A stretch of DNA of 64,000 bases from Rhodococcus zopfii NBRC 100606 = JCM 9919 (GCF_001895025.1 NZ_BCXI01000032.1:1-64000); one strand, 5' to 3'; positions 1 to 9,389 are shown, counted from the stretch's first letter. Made by a program: numbers and translations. The notes: generated by a model not told the origin, from the letters alone.

Positions 1-1
1 T

Positions 2-1141
2 GAAGCACCCGGACAGCAGACCGTCGAGATCAACGGCGACGGTCGCGTGCTCATGCCCGGCATGAGCGATGTCCACGTGCACCTGGTCGGCAACGCGAAC
101 ACGTTCGTCGATCTGCTCGGTGAATCCGAAAGTCTCCTCGCAGCAAACACTCTCGCCGAAGCGGGACGGATGCTCCTGCGCGGCTTCACATCCGTGCGTG
201 ACATGGCGGGTGACACCGCAGGACTGAAGAAGGCCATCGACCGCGGGTCCTTTCCCGGCCCCCGCATCTACCCGTGCCAGGCCGCGATCTCGCAGACCGC
301 AGGCCACGGCGATTTCGGATTCGTCTACGACACACCGTCCGCGCTGGGTGGCAACCAGTCCCGAGCGGAGGACATCGGGTTCATGCGGGTCGCGGACGGT
401 CCGGAACGCATGCTCGCCGCGGTCCGCGAGCAGCTGAAGAAGGGCGCCTCCCAGATCAAGATCATGGTGGGCGGCGGCGCGGCGTCCATGTACGACCCGC
501 TCTACACCTTGCAGTTCACTCCCGAGGAGCTCCGCGCCGGCGTCCGGGCTGCGGAGGACTACGGGACCTACGTCGCAACCCACGTCTACACGGATGCGGG
601 GATCCGCCGTGCCGTCGAGGCCGGCGTGAAATCCATCGAACACGGACACCTCGCTTCCGAAGAGACCGTCGCGATGCTTGCCGAACGGGACGTGTGGCTG
701 TCGATGCAGCCGTTCGCCGAGGCCGATCACCACTACCCGGACCCGGATCGGGCCGACAAGAATCGCCAGATCTGCAACGGCACCGACCAGGTGTACGGCT
801 GGGCGAAGGCGCACGGTGTGAAGGTCGCCTTCGGAACCGATCTGCTCCTCGAACCGCAGGCCGCACCGCTGCAGAGCACGATGGTCACCCGCTTGGCCGA
901 CTTCTACACCAATATCGAGGCCCTGAAGATGGTGACGTCGGGCAACGCCGAGCTGCTGCACATGGCCGGCGAACGCGACCCGTACCGGCATGCGAAGCTC
1001 GGTGTTATCGCCGAAGGCGCATGGGCCGATGTCCTTCTCGTGGATGGTGACCCGACCGCCGACCTGTCGGTCCTCGGCGACCCCGCCAAGAATCTGGTGG
1101 CAATCGTAAAGGACGGCAAGGTCTTCAAGAACGCCCTCTGA
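2..1141 (+). CDS. Metal-dependent amidohydrolase (5'-truncated by window edge)
   Basis: The reading frame is open from base 2, so the true start lies left of the window. The visible part holds the amidohydrolase-superfamily metal sites in order: the SDVHVHL motif near bases 65-85, a candidate carboxylated lysine in QIKIMVGGG, histidines in ATHVY and IEHGH, and an aspartate in AFGTDLLL. The C-terminus (GAWADVLLVDGDP) is the typical small beta domain that follows the barrel. The family resembles the imidazolonepropionase-related hydrolases (HutI-like, COG1228), which cleave amide or cyclic amide bonds; the substrate cannot be read from sequence. It is cytoplasmic, since no signal peptide can be assessed. 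The next gene starts 72 bases downstream on the same strand, so it may be the promoter-proximal member of the plus-strand run. Family assignment is good; specificity is unknown. Confidence 0.8.
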   Translation, partial: EAPGQQTVEINGDGRVLMPGMSDVHVHLVGNANTFVDLLGESESLLAANTLAEAGRMLLRGFTSVRDMAGDTAGLKKAIDRGSFPGPRIYPCQAAISQTAGHGDFGFVYDTPSALGGNQSRAEDIGFMRVADGPERMLAAVREQLKKGASQIKIMVGGGAASMYDPLYTLQFTPEELRAGVRAAEDYGTYVATHVYTDAGIRRAVEAGVKSIEHGHLASEETVAMLAERDVWLSMQPFAEADHHYPDPDRADKNRQICNGTDQVYGWAKAHGVKVAFGTDLLLEPQAAPLQSTMVTRLADFYTNIEALKMVTSGNAELLHMAGERDPYRHAKLGVIAEGAWADVLLVDGDPTADLSVLGDPAKNLVAIVKDGKVFKNAL

Positions 1142-1213
1142 TCCCGCCTACCCGTTCGGACCCCGGCGCCGCCGAGGTCCGAACGGATCGTCCAGCCTCC
1201 GTGGAGAATTCCG

Positions 1214-2002
1214 ATGAGCGACAGTACAGTACCGATCGACGAAAACGCGACGTCCGCGCCAACGGAGCGGCAGTCCATCCTGCGTGCGGAGGGCATCGTC
1301 GTCCGCGCATCGTGGGGGCACATCTTCGGCCCCCTCGACCTCACCATCGAAACCGGTGGCGTGACACTACTCTCGGCTCCGGACAGCCGGGCACGTACCG
1401 CACTGCTGCTGGCCCTGTGCGGCCGCATGCAGCTGTCGGCCGGGACCCTCACCGCGTTCGGGGCAATCCGGAATCCTCACGCGCTGTTCAAGAAGTCGGC
1501 GGTCGCGCTCATCCCGGAAATCGACTACGTCGAGCAGGCGATCACCGTCCAGGATGTGGTCACCGACCAGCTGCGCTGGAACGCGCCCTGGTACCAGCTC
1601 GTTCCCCGCGCGAGCGACGACGACATCGAACGGGTCTGCCGGCCGGTCTTCGGTGTCCATCCGGTTCCGAAATCGACAGCATTCGTCGAGGAACTACCCG
1701 AACTGGACAATGCACTACTGCGGATCGCGCTCGCGAACATCCGGCGACCACCGCTGCTGGTCGTCGGCGGTGTCGACGGCATGACCCGCGACCACAACCG
1801 GCAGCTGCTGCTCGAGCAACTCATCGAGCTGGGCCGGGAGCAAACCGTCGTCACTGCCGACGTCAACGCCTACGAACCGGAACCCGGTGTCCGGAACGTG
1901 ATCGCCGTGCACGAACTCATCGAGAACGAGTTCGATGCCCTCGGGGACGAGGATCCCCTCTCCGACGAGTTCGCCCGTATCCAGCAGGAAGACGTGAGGT
2001 GA
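1214..2002 (+). CDS. Degenerate ABC-type ATPase paired with a YhgE/Pip protein
   Basis: A 262-residue protein with the fold pattern of an ABC nucleotide-binding domain: an ABC beta-strand start (LRAEGIVVRASWGHIFGPLD), a position equivalent to Walker A (SAPDSRARTALLLALCG), a Q-loop-like stretch and a Walker B-like strand (PPLLVVGGVDG). The catalytic signatures are missing. The P-loop lacks the GxxGxGK(S/T) lysine, no LSGGQ is present, and the Walker B acidic pair is replaced by Gly-Val. It is therefore unlikely to hydrolyse ATP normally. The stop is followed after 3 bases by the ATG of the YhgE/Pip membrane gene, which implies translational coupling and a shared complex. The start is the ATG at 1214, with GGAGAATTCCG upstream. 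The fold call is an inference from sequence pattern. Confidence 0.7.
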   Translation: MSDSTVPIDENATSAPTERQSILRAEGIVVRASWGHIFGPLDLTIETGGVTLLSAPDSRARTALLLALCGRMQLSAGTLTAFGAIRNPHALFKKSAVALIPEIDYVEQAITVQDVVTDQLRWNAPWYQLVPRASDDDIERVCRPVFGVHPVPKSTAFVEELPELDNALLRIALANIRRPPLLVVGGVDGMTRDHNRQLLLEQLIELGREQTVVTADVNAYEPEPGVRNVIAVHELIENEFDALGDEDPLSDEFARIQQEDVR

Positions 2003-2005
2003 TCG

Positions 2006-3958
2006 ATGCTTGCCGGACTGTCACCGGGTAGCGACCTCGAGCGCTACTTCCGCGGTCGAATGCCGCGGCTCGCGCTCGTCGTCATCATCCTGATGCCGCT
2101 GCTCTACGGCGCCATGTACCTGTGGGCCTTCTGGAATCCCTTCGGCGAAGCCGACAAGATCCCGGTGGCACTGGTCAATGCGGATCGGGGGACCGTCGCC
2201 GACGGGCAACCGATGAATGCCGGCGACCAGGTCGCGCAGGCCCTGATCGAATCGGGTCAGCTGGATCTCGCGCTCGTCTCCGTCGAGGAGGCGAAGGACG
2301 GCGTCGCCAGCGGCAAGTACTACTTCTCCGTGACGCTGCCGGAGAATTTCAGCGAGGCGGTCGAATCCCCCAACGGAAACGACCCCGTGCAGGCGCAGCT
2401 GATCTTCACCTACAACGACACCAACAACTACCTGGCTACCGTGATCGGCCAGGACGCGGCCGAACAGGTCGTCAACCAGGTCAATGCGCAGATCGGGGCG
2501 CAGGGCGTCGGGACGGTCCTGACCGGGCTGAGTTCCGCCGGTCAGGGCCTCGAACAGGCAGCATCGGGCGCGGAGCAGCTGGCGGCCGGTCTCGTCACCG
2601 CCAACGACGGCGCGCAGGAGCTGGCGACGAACATGGTGACCGCGCGGGACGGCGCAGCCCAGCTGTCCTCCGCGATCGGTGAGATCGACGGGGCCGTCGA
2701 CGCGGCGACCGGCCCGATCCTGTCGGCGATGGGCACCGTGGCCGGCAGCGGCGTGGACCCGGGCAACCTGGGAGCCCGCGCGGCGGCCCTCGGCAGCCGC
2801 ATCGACGCGGTCGTCGCGGGCCAGGGCGGCGGCACCCAACAGGGCGTCGCTCTGGTCGATCGGGCCCTCGGAGTGCTCGGGACCATTCCCGGTCCCCAGG
2901 CACAGCAGATCGCCGATGCGCTCGGTCCGGTCCGCAACATGCTCTCCCCCCAGGTCGATTCCGCCGCGCTGAACGAACTGGCGACGCTGCGTGCAGAGGC
3001 CCTGGCCTTGTCGGCCGAGCTGAACGATCCCGGCAGCCCGCTCCGAATCGGCCTGAACCTGTTGCAGGACACGAACCTACGAGCCGATGTCGAAGCGGTC
3101 CGATCCGCCGCGGGCGAGCTCGACAGCGGTGCATCGCAGCTGAGCTCCGGCCTGGTCGAACTCACCGACGGCGCCGCGCAACTCGCCGGGGGAACCGAGC
3201 AACTCGTCGACGGCGCGCAGGAGCTGGCGAGCGCACTCGACGCCGGCGTCTCCCAGATCCCTCAGTGGACCGACTCGGAACGCGACGCGGTGGCCAAGAC
3301 ACTGGCCAGCCCCGTCGAACTCACCACGGAGTACACGCAGGAAGCGCCGACGTTCGGTACCGGCTTCTCGCCGTTCTTCATGTCTCTGTCCCTGTTCGTC
3401 GGCGGCATCATCACATGGATGCTGTTGACACCGTTGCAGTCCCGACCGATCGCCGCGGGCCTCGGATCGTTCCGGGTGGTCCTCGCCTCGTACGCGCCGG
3501 CCCTGGCGGTCGGCTTCCTGCAGGCGTTGATCCTGTACCTGGTCGTGCATCTCGCGGTCGGACTGAAACCCGTTTATGCTCTTGGCACGTTCCTGTTCCT
3601 GCTGCTGGTCAGCGCGACGTTCCTCGCGATGATCCAGGCGTTCAACGCGATCTTCGGTGAAGCGGTCGGCCGCGTGGTCACGCTGGCTTTCCTGATGCTG
3701 CAACTGGTCTCGGCCGGCGGCATCTATCCGGTGGAGACCACCGCGAAACCGTTCCAGTACATTCACCACTTCGATCCGATGAGCTACACGGTCACCGGCC
3801 TGCGCCAGCTCACCGTCGGCGGGATCGACTCGCGCCTCTGGATCTCGCTCGCCGTCCTGATCGGCATCCTCGCGGTGTCGCTGACAGCCAGCGCCCTGTC
3901 GGCCCGCCGCGACCGGCAGTACTCGATGGACCGTCTCTACCCCACGGTCGTCGTCTGA
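2006..3958 (+). CDS. YhgE/Pip-type membrane protein (ABC-2-like)
   Basis: 650 residues. One N-terminal transmembrane helix (about residues 20-42, RLALVVIILMPLLYGAMYLW) is followed by the typical extracytoplasmic YhgE motif KIPVALVNADRG. A long helical region comes next with repeated xGAxxLxxG heptad-like units (for example SGAEQLAAGL, DGAQELA, DGAAQLSS), the hallmark of the phage-infection-protein family. The C-terminal ~200 residues carry about five membrane helices of the ABC-2 permease type. Family members include the Lactococcus phage receptor-associated Pip and actinobacterial envelope proteins of unknown substrate; several travel with T7-like secretion or with ABC ATPases. Here the ATPase-like partner lies immediately upstream. 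A role in moving an envelope compound or peptide is likely but unproven. Confidence 0.85.
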   Translation: MLAGLSPGSDLERYFRGRMPRLALVVIILMPLLYGAMYLWAFWNPFGEADKIPVALVNADRGTVADGQPMNAGDQVAQALIESGQLDLALVSVEEAKDGVASGKYYFSVTLPENFSEAVESPNGNDPVQAQLIFTYNDTNNYLATVIGQDAAEQVVNQVNAQIGAQGVGTVLTGLSSAGQGLEQAASGAEQLAAGLVTANDGAQELATNMVTARDGAAQLSSAIGEIDGAVDAATGPILSAMGTVAGSGVDPGNLGARAAALGSRIDAVVAGQGGGTQQGVALVDRALGVLGTIPGPQAQQIADALGPVRNMLSPQVDSAALNELATLRAEALALSAELNDPGSPLRIGLNLLQDTNLRADVEAVRSAAGELDSGASQLSSGLVELTDGAAQLAGGTEQLVDGAQELASALDAGVSQIPQWTDSERDAVAKTLASPVELTTEYTQEAPTFGTGFSPFFMSLSLFVGGIITWMLLTPLQSRPIAAGLGSFRVVLASYAPALAVGFLQALILYLVVHLAVGLKPVYALGTFLFLLLVSATFLAMIQAFNAIFGEAVGRVVTLAFLMLQLVSAGGIYPVETTAKPFQYIHHFDPMSYTVTGLRQLTVGGIDSRLWISLAVLIGILAVSLTASALSARRDRQYSMDRLYPTVVV

Positions 3959-4042
3959 TCCGTCCTGAACACGGCCCAGCCGTCCCCTCGGACGAATACC
4001 CATCCACAGCACACCGCAAGATCCGATTCGATGGAGGAAGTC

Positions 4043-5461
4043 ATGACACTGGACGAACGTGCGGGACGGTTCCCGGCGGACCTGGACGAGAACACGAACG
4101 ACATGATCGCACTCAACCCGGTCTTCACCCGGCCCGGCGAGGCCAGCCTGCTTCCGAAATTCCGGATGCCGAAGGGAGAATCGCTTCCGGAGACCGCCTA
4201 CCAGATCATCCACGACGAGGCGATGCTCGACGGGAACGCGCGACTGAACCTCGCGACGTTCGTCGGTACCTGGATGGACGACCACGCCGCCCGCCTGTTC
4301 GCCGAGAGCGCGGACAAGAACATGATCGACAAGGACGAGTACCCGGCCACGGCCGCGATCGAGGCGCGCTGCTGGCAGATGCTCGCCGACCTGTGGCACG
4401 CCGACGACCCGGAGAACACGATCGGAACGTCGACGATCGGCTCGTCCGAGGCGTGCATGCTCGGCGGACTCGCGCTCAAGCGACGCTGGGAGGCGCGGCG
4501 GCGCGCCGAGGGCAAGCCGACGGACAGGCCGAACCTGATCCTGTCGAGCGCGGTGCAGGTCTGCTGGGAGAAGTTCTGCAACTACTGGGACGTCGAGGCC
4601 CGCTACGTACCGATCAGCGAGGAACACCGCGTCCTCGACGGCCACGACCTCGACAAGTACGTCGACGAGAACACGATCGGTGTCGTCGCGATCATGGGCG
4701 TCACCTACACGGGTATGTACGAACCGGTCGCGCAGATCGCCGCGGCCCTGGACAAGATCCAGGCCGACACCGGGCTGGACGTGAAGATCCACGTCGACGG
4801 CGCGTCCGGTGCGATGATCGCACCGTTCTGCCAGCCCGATCTGGAGTGGGACTTCCGGGTCGACCGGGTCGCGTCGATCAACACGTCCGGCCACAAGTAC
4901 GGCCTGGTGTACCCGGGCATCGGATGGATCGTGTGGCGCGACCGCGAGGCGCTGCCGGAGCAGATGATCTTCTACGTCAGCTACCTCGGCGGGAACATGC
5001 CCACCCTGGCCCTGAACTTCTCGCGACCCGGTTCGCAGGTGCTGCTCCAGTACTACATGTTCCTGCGTCTGGGCTGGGAGGGCTATCGGCGGGTGCAGCA
5101 GAACTCGCTGGACATCGCGCAGTATCTGGCCGGCAAGATCGCCGAATTCGACGCGTTCGAGTTGTGGAACGACGGCGCCGACATCCCGGTCTTCGCGTGG
5201 CGGATGCGCCCGGGCCACACCGACAACTGGAACCTGTACCACCTGTCGGACCGGCTGCGACAGAAGGGCTGGCTCGTCCCGGCGTACCCGATGCCGGACA
5301 ACCTCCCCGATGTCACGGTGCAGCGCATCGTGGTCCGTAACGGGCTGAGCTTCGATCTGGCGAACTCCCTGGTGGAGGACATCCGCACCGAGGTGGAGTT
5401 CCTCGACGGACTCACGTCACCGATGCCGGGCGCGGGGCAGGGCCCGCACTTCCACCACTGA
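4043..5461 (+). CDS. gadB: Glutamate decarboxylase
   Basis: PLP-dependent group II decarboxylase converting L-glutamate to GABA plus CO2, consuming an intracellular proton. The 472-residue length matches E. coli GadA/B (466). The PLP lysine sits in NTSGHKYG (about residue 285). Other family blocks are GTSTIGSSEACMLGGLAL, the substrate-loop histidine region IHVDGASGAMIAPF, and YPMPDN near the C-terminus. The C-terminus ends in GPHFHH, reminiscent of the pH-sensing histidine tail of bacterial Gad enzymes. I chose ATG 4043 because GGAGG lies 5-6 bases upstream; an in-frame ATG at 4031 would put that ribosome site inside the gene. No GABA antiporter (GadC) is adjacent, so acid resistance via export is not assured. 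The neighbours are membrane proteins and MscS. Confidence 0.93.
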   Translation: MTLDERAGRFPADLDENTNDMIALNPVFTRPGEASLLPKFRMPKGESLPETAYQIIHDEAMLDGNARLNLATFVGTWMDDHAARLFAESADKNMIDKDEYPATAAIEARCWQMLADLWHADDPENTIGTSTIGSSEACMLGGLALKRRWEARRRAEGKPTDRPNLILSSAVQVCWEKFCNYWDVEARYVPISEEHRVLDGHDLDKYVDENTIGVVAIMGVTYTGMYEPVAQIAAALDKIQADTGLDVKIHVDGASGAMIAPFCQPDLEWDFRVDRVASINTSGHKYGLVYPGIGWIVWRDREALPEQMIFYVSYLGGNMPTLALNFSRPGSQVLLQYYMFLRLGWEGYRRVQQNSLDIAQYLAGKIAEFDAFELWNDGADIPVFAWRMRPGHTDNWNLYHLSDRLRQKGWLVPAYPMPDNLPDVTVQRIVVRNGLSFDLANSLVEDIRTEVEFLDGLTSPMPGAGQGPHFHH

Positions 5462-5577
5462 CGGGCCGAACCACCGGGCGCGCTGCCGGCATCCACGCAG
5501 GACCGGCAGCGCGTCCCCCCGCAGTTCCGCTCGCACTCCATTCCCACCCGCCGCCACCGTTCACCGCGAGGTTGCAG

Positions 5578-6267
5578 ATGCAGATTCTCACGCCCGCCGC
5601 GCGTCCCGGATTCCACGTACGACCGACCCTGCCGAAACAGTGCTGGGGCTTCGTCGTCGGGTCGGCCTGCTTCGCGATCGGGTCCGCTCCGGGGCTGACC
5701 GGCATCCTCGGACCCTCCGCCAACGTCGTCTTCTTCGTCGGATCGTGGTTCTTCACCGCAGCCGCGCTGATCCAGTTGCTGCTCAGCGGGCCCATGACGA
5801 CGGAAGTCGATGGTGCACAACTGATCCGGGCCGAATGGCTGTCGGCCGCCGTGCAGTTCTTCGGCACGCTGCTGTTCAACGTGAGCACCGGCGCGGCGTT
5901 GCGTGCCCACACCATCGCCGCCGAGAAACACTTCGTGTGGAACCCCGATGCCGCAGGGTCGGTGGCGTTCCTGCTCAGCGGTGTACTCGCCGTCGTCGCC
6001 TATTCGCACGTGGCGCGGATGTGGGAGCCTCGGGCCAGAGACTGGTGGGCCGTGTGGGTGAACATGGCGGGTTCGGTCGCCTTCGGGATTTCCGCGGTCG
6101 GCGCGTACATCACCCCGGCCGGGACCGCGGAGAGCGATTTCTGGTCGAACGCGGGGACGTTCGTCGGCGCACTGTGCTTCCTCGTCGCCGCGTTGCTGCC
6201 CCTGCCGCTCGGCAGCACAGCGAATCCGGCACCGGCCGGTTCGGTGACGGCCGAACCGAACAGGTAG
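5578..6267 (+). CDS. YrhK-like multi-pass membrane protein
   Basis: 229 residues with about six hydrophobic segments (CWGFVVGSACFAIGS, VVFFVGSWFFTAAALIQLLL, WLSAAVQFFGTLLFNVSTG and others). The motif pattern FxxGSxFFTxAALxQ with a downstream Q-FxGTLLFN resembles the YrhK domain, a small membrane module of unknown function found in actinobacteria. The ATG at 5578 follows GCGAGG at good spacing; a TTG at 5572 is also in frame. It sits between gadB and mscS on the same strand, 8 bases before the mscS start, so co-transcription with the channel is likely. Domain name is moderately sure; function unknown. Confidence 0.72.
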   Translation: MQILTPAARPGFHVRPTLPKQCWGFVVGSACFAIGSAPGLTGILGPSANVVFFVGSWFFTAAALIQLLLSGPMTTEVDGAQLIRAEWLSAAVQFFGTLLFNVSTGAALRAHTIAAEKHFVWNPDAAGSVAFLLSGVLAVVAYSHVARMWEPRARDWWAVWVNMAGSVAFGISAVGAYITPAGTAESDFWSNAGTFVGALCFLVAALLPLPLGSTANPAPAGSVTAEPNR

Positions 6268-6275
6268 GTCCACCG

Positions 6276-7193
6276 ATGCCACCGACGCCGGCCCCTGTTG
6301 CCGGGTTCGATCAGTTGGTGCGGTGGCTGTCGCTCCACGGGTTGAGCATCGTCCTCTGGGTGACGGGTGCGCTGATCACGGCCCGCTTCGTGCAATGGGC
6401 GATCGGACGGATCACCCGGCGTATCGACGACGCCTTCGAAGAGTCCGATGCGCTGGTCCGCACCGAATCCGCGAAGCACCGTCATTCCGTCGCCCAGGTG
6501 ATCGCGTGGATCCTGTATTCGGTCATCTACATCGTCGCTGCGTTCGGGGTCCTCCGTAATCTCGGGATGCCCGTCGCGGGCATCGTGGCTCCGGCCACGA
6601 TCATCGGCGCCGCACTGGGATTCGGAGCCCAGCGGATCGTGCAGGACCTCCTCACGGGGTTCTTCATCATCACCGAGAAGCAGTACGGGTTCGGCGACCT
6701 CGTCAGCCTCGGCGTCTCCGGTTCCAGCGCGCCTGCGGAGGGCACCGTCGAGGACGTGACGCTGCGCATCACCCAGTTGCGTTCCACCGACGGCGAACTC
6801 ATCACCGTGCCCAACGGCCAGATCATCAAGGCCGTCAACCTGTCCCGGGACTGGGCCCGGGCAGTCGTCGACATCCCGGTCCCGGTGGGTGTGGACATGG
6901 CCCAGGTGCACTCCTTCCTCGAACGAGTGGGTCACGAGGCATTTCACGACCCGTCCATCAGGCCACTGCTGCTCGACGAACCCACGGTCTACGGGCTGAC
7001 CTCGATCGGGATCGAGACCATGACCGTGCGAGTGGTGGCGCGAACCCTGCCCGGCAAACAGTTCGAGGTCGACCGCGATCTGCGGTTCCGTATCGCCCAT
7101 GCGTTCGGGCAGGCCGGTATCCAGCTCTCCCCCAGCACGATCGCTCACCCGGTCGCGCCCGGGAGACCCGCCGAACAGAGGACCGGTGCATGA
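6276..7193 (+). CDS. mscS: MscS-family small-conductance mechanosensitive channel
   Basis: 305 residues. Three N-terminal transmembrane helices (about residues 18-38, 70-92 and the pore helix) are followed by the MscS pore signature GIVAPATIIGAALGFGAQRIVQDLLTG (Gly/Ala-rich TM3), then the beta-domain motif LRSTDGELITVPNGQIIKAVNLS. These channels open under membrane tension to release osmolytes after hypo-osmotic shock. The ATG at 6276 is used rather than the longer open frame upstream, because the N-terminal extension runs out of frame through the YrhK-like gene. The stop overlaps the start of the next gene in ATGA. Family assignment is firm. Confidence 0.92.
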   Translation: MPPTPAPVAGFDQLVRWLSLHGLSIVLWVTGALITARFVQWAIGRITRRIDDAFEESDALVRTESAKHRHSVAQVIAWILYSVIYIVAAFGVLRNLGMPVAGIVAPATIIGAALGFGAQRIVQDLLTGFFIITEKQYGFGDLVSLGVSGSSAPAEGTVEDVTLRITQLRSTDGELITVPNGQIIKAVNLSRDWARAVVDIPVPVGVDMAQVHSFLERVGHEAFHDPSIRPLLLDEPTVYGLTSIGIETMTVRVVARTLPGKQFEVDRDLRFRIAHAFGQAGIQLSPSTIAHPVAPGRPAEQRTGA

Positions 7194-7642
7194 CACCCGA
7201 CGGTCACGCCCACCCTTCCCGGGCGACGGGAGCGCCCCGGCGAATCGTCTTGCCGCGGTATCTGTTCGGCGGTCGCGCACGGACCACGACGGTTCTGCTG
7301 CTCGTCGTGTTCGTCGTCTCCCTTCTCCTGTATTGGCAACGCGCCGCGTACTACGCCGAACTCGACCGGCAGAACGCGGAACCGCCTCCCGCCCCCGCCC
7401 CCGCGACGACCAGTGACACACCGGTGCCGACGACCGCGGCGGTCTCCACGTCGACGCCCGCGCACTCCGTCGACGCACCCACGGTCACCTCTACCGGGAC
7501 TTCCGCTGCCACGGCATCCCCCGAACCCGAAACCGGCCCGGGCACAACGTCCACGACGGTCGAGGTCGAGGAGACGCGCATCCGAACCACCGACACCGAC
7601 CCGACGCAACCGGACACCGCGGACTCCGGCACGCCCGGCTGA
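7190..7642 (+). CDS. Single-pass membrane protein with Thr/Pro-rich extracytoplasmic tail
   Basis: 150 residues. A basic cytoplasmic N-terminus is followed by one transmembrane helix (about residues 34-50, TTTVLLLVVFVVSLLLYW). The rest is a low-complexity tail of Pro, Ala, Thr and Ser with no cysteines and no recognisable domain. The ATGA overlap with mscS suggests coupled translation, so it could be a channel accessory or a cell-wall-spanning linker. I do not recognise the family. The composition is common for actinobacterial exported, O-mannosylated proteins, but that is inference. Confidence 0.65.
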   Translation: MTPDGHAHPSRATGAPRRIVLPRYLFGGRARTTTVLLLVVFVVSLLLYWQRAAYYAELDRQNAEPPPAPAPATTSDTPVPTTAAVSTSTPAHSVDAPTVTSTGTSAATASPEPETGPGTTSTTVEVEETRIRTTDTDPTQPDTADSGTPG

Positions 7643-7691
7643 CCGGCTGCCCGGAACTCCGGAATCATCCCCCTCCGAGAGCGAGGTCACC

Positions 7692-9344
7692 ATGGACACC
7701 GACGAACCCACCCGACGCGATACCTCGGCGATCGCACCGGAACCACCCGAACCGGCCGGCTGGCGGCCGCTGGTCCTGGTCTGCGTCACCGGTCTCATCG
7801 TGGTCTTCAACGCCACGGTGCTGTCCACCGCGATCGGCCGGGTCGTCGCCGATCTCGGTGCCACGGTCTCCCAGGTTCAGCTCGCCATCATCGCGTATGC
7901 GCTGATGGTGACGGCGTTCACCGTCACGGGCGGCAAGATCAGCGGGCTCCTCGGCGCGGCTCGCACGCAGCTGCTCGGTCTCGGCATCTACGCCGCGGGC
8001 ATGCTCGTGTGCTTCGCCGCCGTCGATCCCCGGATGCTCATCGCCGGAGAAGCCGTGGCCGGACTCGGTGGCGCACTTCTGATCCCGAATTCTCTGGCCA
8101 TTCTGGGCCAGGCATACAGCGGCGCCCGGCGCACGTTCGCGATCTCCGTCCAAGCAGGTACGACCGGTATCGGGGCGGCGTTGGCACTGCTGGTCGGTGG
8201 GCTGCTCGTACAGACCTGGGGGTGGCGAGCCCCGTTCCTCCTTCTCCTGATCGCGTTGGCCGTGGCATTCGTGATCGCGCTCGGAACCGATCTGCCGAGA
8301 ACCGACTCGGGCGGTCTCCTCGATGTTCCGTCGATCGCGCTGTCCGCAGCCGGTGTGCTCCTGCTGGTGATCGGCATCAACCAGGCCGGTGAGTGGGGCC
8401 TGCTCCTGGCGCGCGACGCGTCGCCGCTCAGCCTGGCCGGAATCTCCCCGGTGCCGCTGCTGCTCGTACTCGGTGCGCTCGCCCTGCATGCCTTCCTGTC
8501 ACGGCAACGCCGGTTGTCCGCGTCCGGCCGGGTACCGCTCCTGGACCCCGCGGTGCTCTCCACGACCAAGGCCCGTGCCTGCCTGATCGGTCTTCTCGCC
8601 ATCAATCTGCTGATGGCGGGTACCAGCTATCTTCTGCCCCTGTACACGCAGATCGTTCTCGGCAAGAGCCCGTTGTCGTCCGCGATCATGATCCTGCCCC
8701 TCTCGATCGCCGCTCTGCTGTCGGCGACGTCGACACCGATGCTGATGCGGCGCCTGCCACCGCGGACCCTGCTCATCGCAGCACATCTCGTTTCGGCGAG
8801 CGGCGCGGCGCTGTTGGCCCTGACCGTGTCGAATCAGTGGGCGGGTCCGGGGACGTGGCTCGCGGAGATCCTCGTCGGACTCGGCCTGGGGGCGGGTCTG
8901 AGTGTGGGCAGCGCGATGTTGATGGAGTCCGCACGGCCGGAACTGTCCGGCGAGGTGGGCAGCGCGCGGGGGGTCGCCGACTTCCTGGGTATCTCGGCGG
9001 GCACCGCGATCAGCGGGGCGATCCTGTTGACGACCCTGGCGCAGGCAGCGACCACCCTGGTGACGAAGGACCCCGAAGTCGGACGCCTGGCGGTCCTGGA
9101 CCTGACGCCCTCGTCGGTGGGTTTCGTCGACAACGACGACCTCGCGGGCCGGCTCGCGATGCTGGGCTTCGACTCTGCCGACATCGGCCGGGCCGTCGAG
9201 GTCAACGTCGAGGCTCGGCTCGTCGCCTTGCGGGCGGCACTGTTCACCCTCGCCGTCCTGACGCTCGCGCCGATCGTGGCATTCCGGAACCTGCCGTCGC
9301 GGATCGTCCGGCACGGGGAGGCCCGTCCGGCCACCGCCGAATGA
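7692..9344 (+). CDS. MFS drug-type exporter (DHA2-like, 14-helix class)
   Basis: 550 residues with about 14 predicted membrane helices. It shows the DHA2 pattern: first-helix motif VVFNATVLSTAIGRVVADLG, YALMVTAFTVTGGKISGLLG (motif A region) and VAGLGGALLIPNSLAILGQAY (motif C-like). This class exports hydrophobic drugs or lipids by proton antiport. The ATG at 7692 follows GAGAGCGAGG. The open frame extends upstream, but only as a Thr/Pro-rich shadow of the previous gene. The previous gene ends 49 bases upstream, so this may be the last member of the plus-strand stress run. The substrate is unknown. Confidence 0.88.
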   Translation: MDTDEPTRRDTSAIAPEPPEPAGWRPLVLVCVTGLIVVFNATVLSTAIGRVVADLGATVSQVQLAIIAYALMVTAFTVTGGKISGLLGAARTQLLGLGIYAAGMLVCFAAVDPRMLIAGEAVAGLGGALLIPNSLAILGQAYSGARRTFAISVQAGTTGIGAALALLVGGLLVQTWGWRAPFLLLLIALAVAFVIALGTDLPRTDSGGLLDVPSIALSAAGVLLLVIGINQAGEWGLLLARDASPLSLAGISPVPLLLVLGALALHAFLSRQRRLSASGRVPLLDPAVLSTTKARACLIGLLAINLLMAGTSYLLPLYTQIVLGKSPLSSAIMILPLSIAALLSATSTPMLMRRLPPRTLLIAAHLVSASGAALLALTVSNQWAGPGTWLAEILVGLGLGAGLSVGSAMLMESARPELSGEVGSARGVADFLGISAGTAISGAILLTTLAQAATTLVTKDPEVGRLAVLDLTPSSVGFVDNDDLAGRLAMLGFDSADIGRAVEVNVEARLVALRAALFTLAVLTLAPIVAFRNLPSRIVRHGEARPATAE

Positions 9345-9389
9345 GTCCCCGACCGTCGTGGTCCGGCCGGACGGCAGGGGTGAATCTTC

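Noticed and set aside
3077-5242. Minus-strand open frame of about 720 residues opposite the YhgE and gadB genes
   Set aside because: It is a shadow spanning two real genes on the other strand, with no motif or ribosome site.
6000-7478. Minus-strand open frame opposite mscS
   Set aside because: The MscS pore and beta-domain motifs on the plus strand explain the region; the minus frame is low-complexity.
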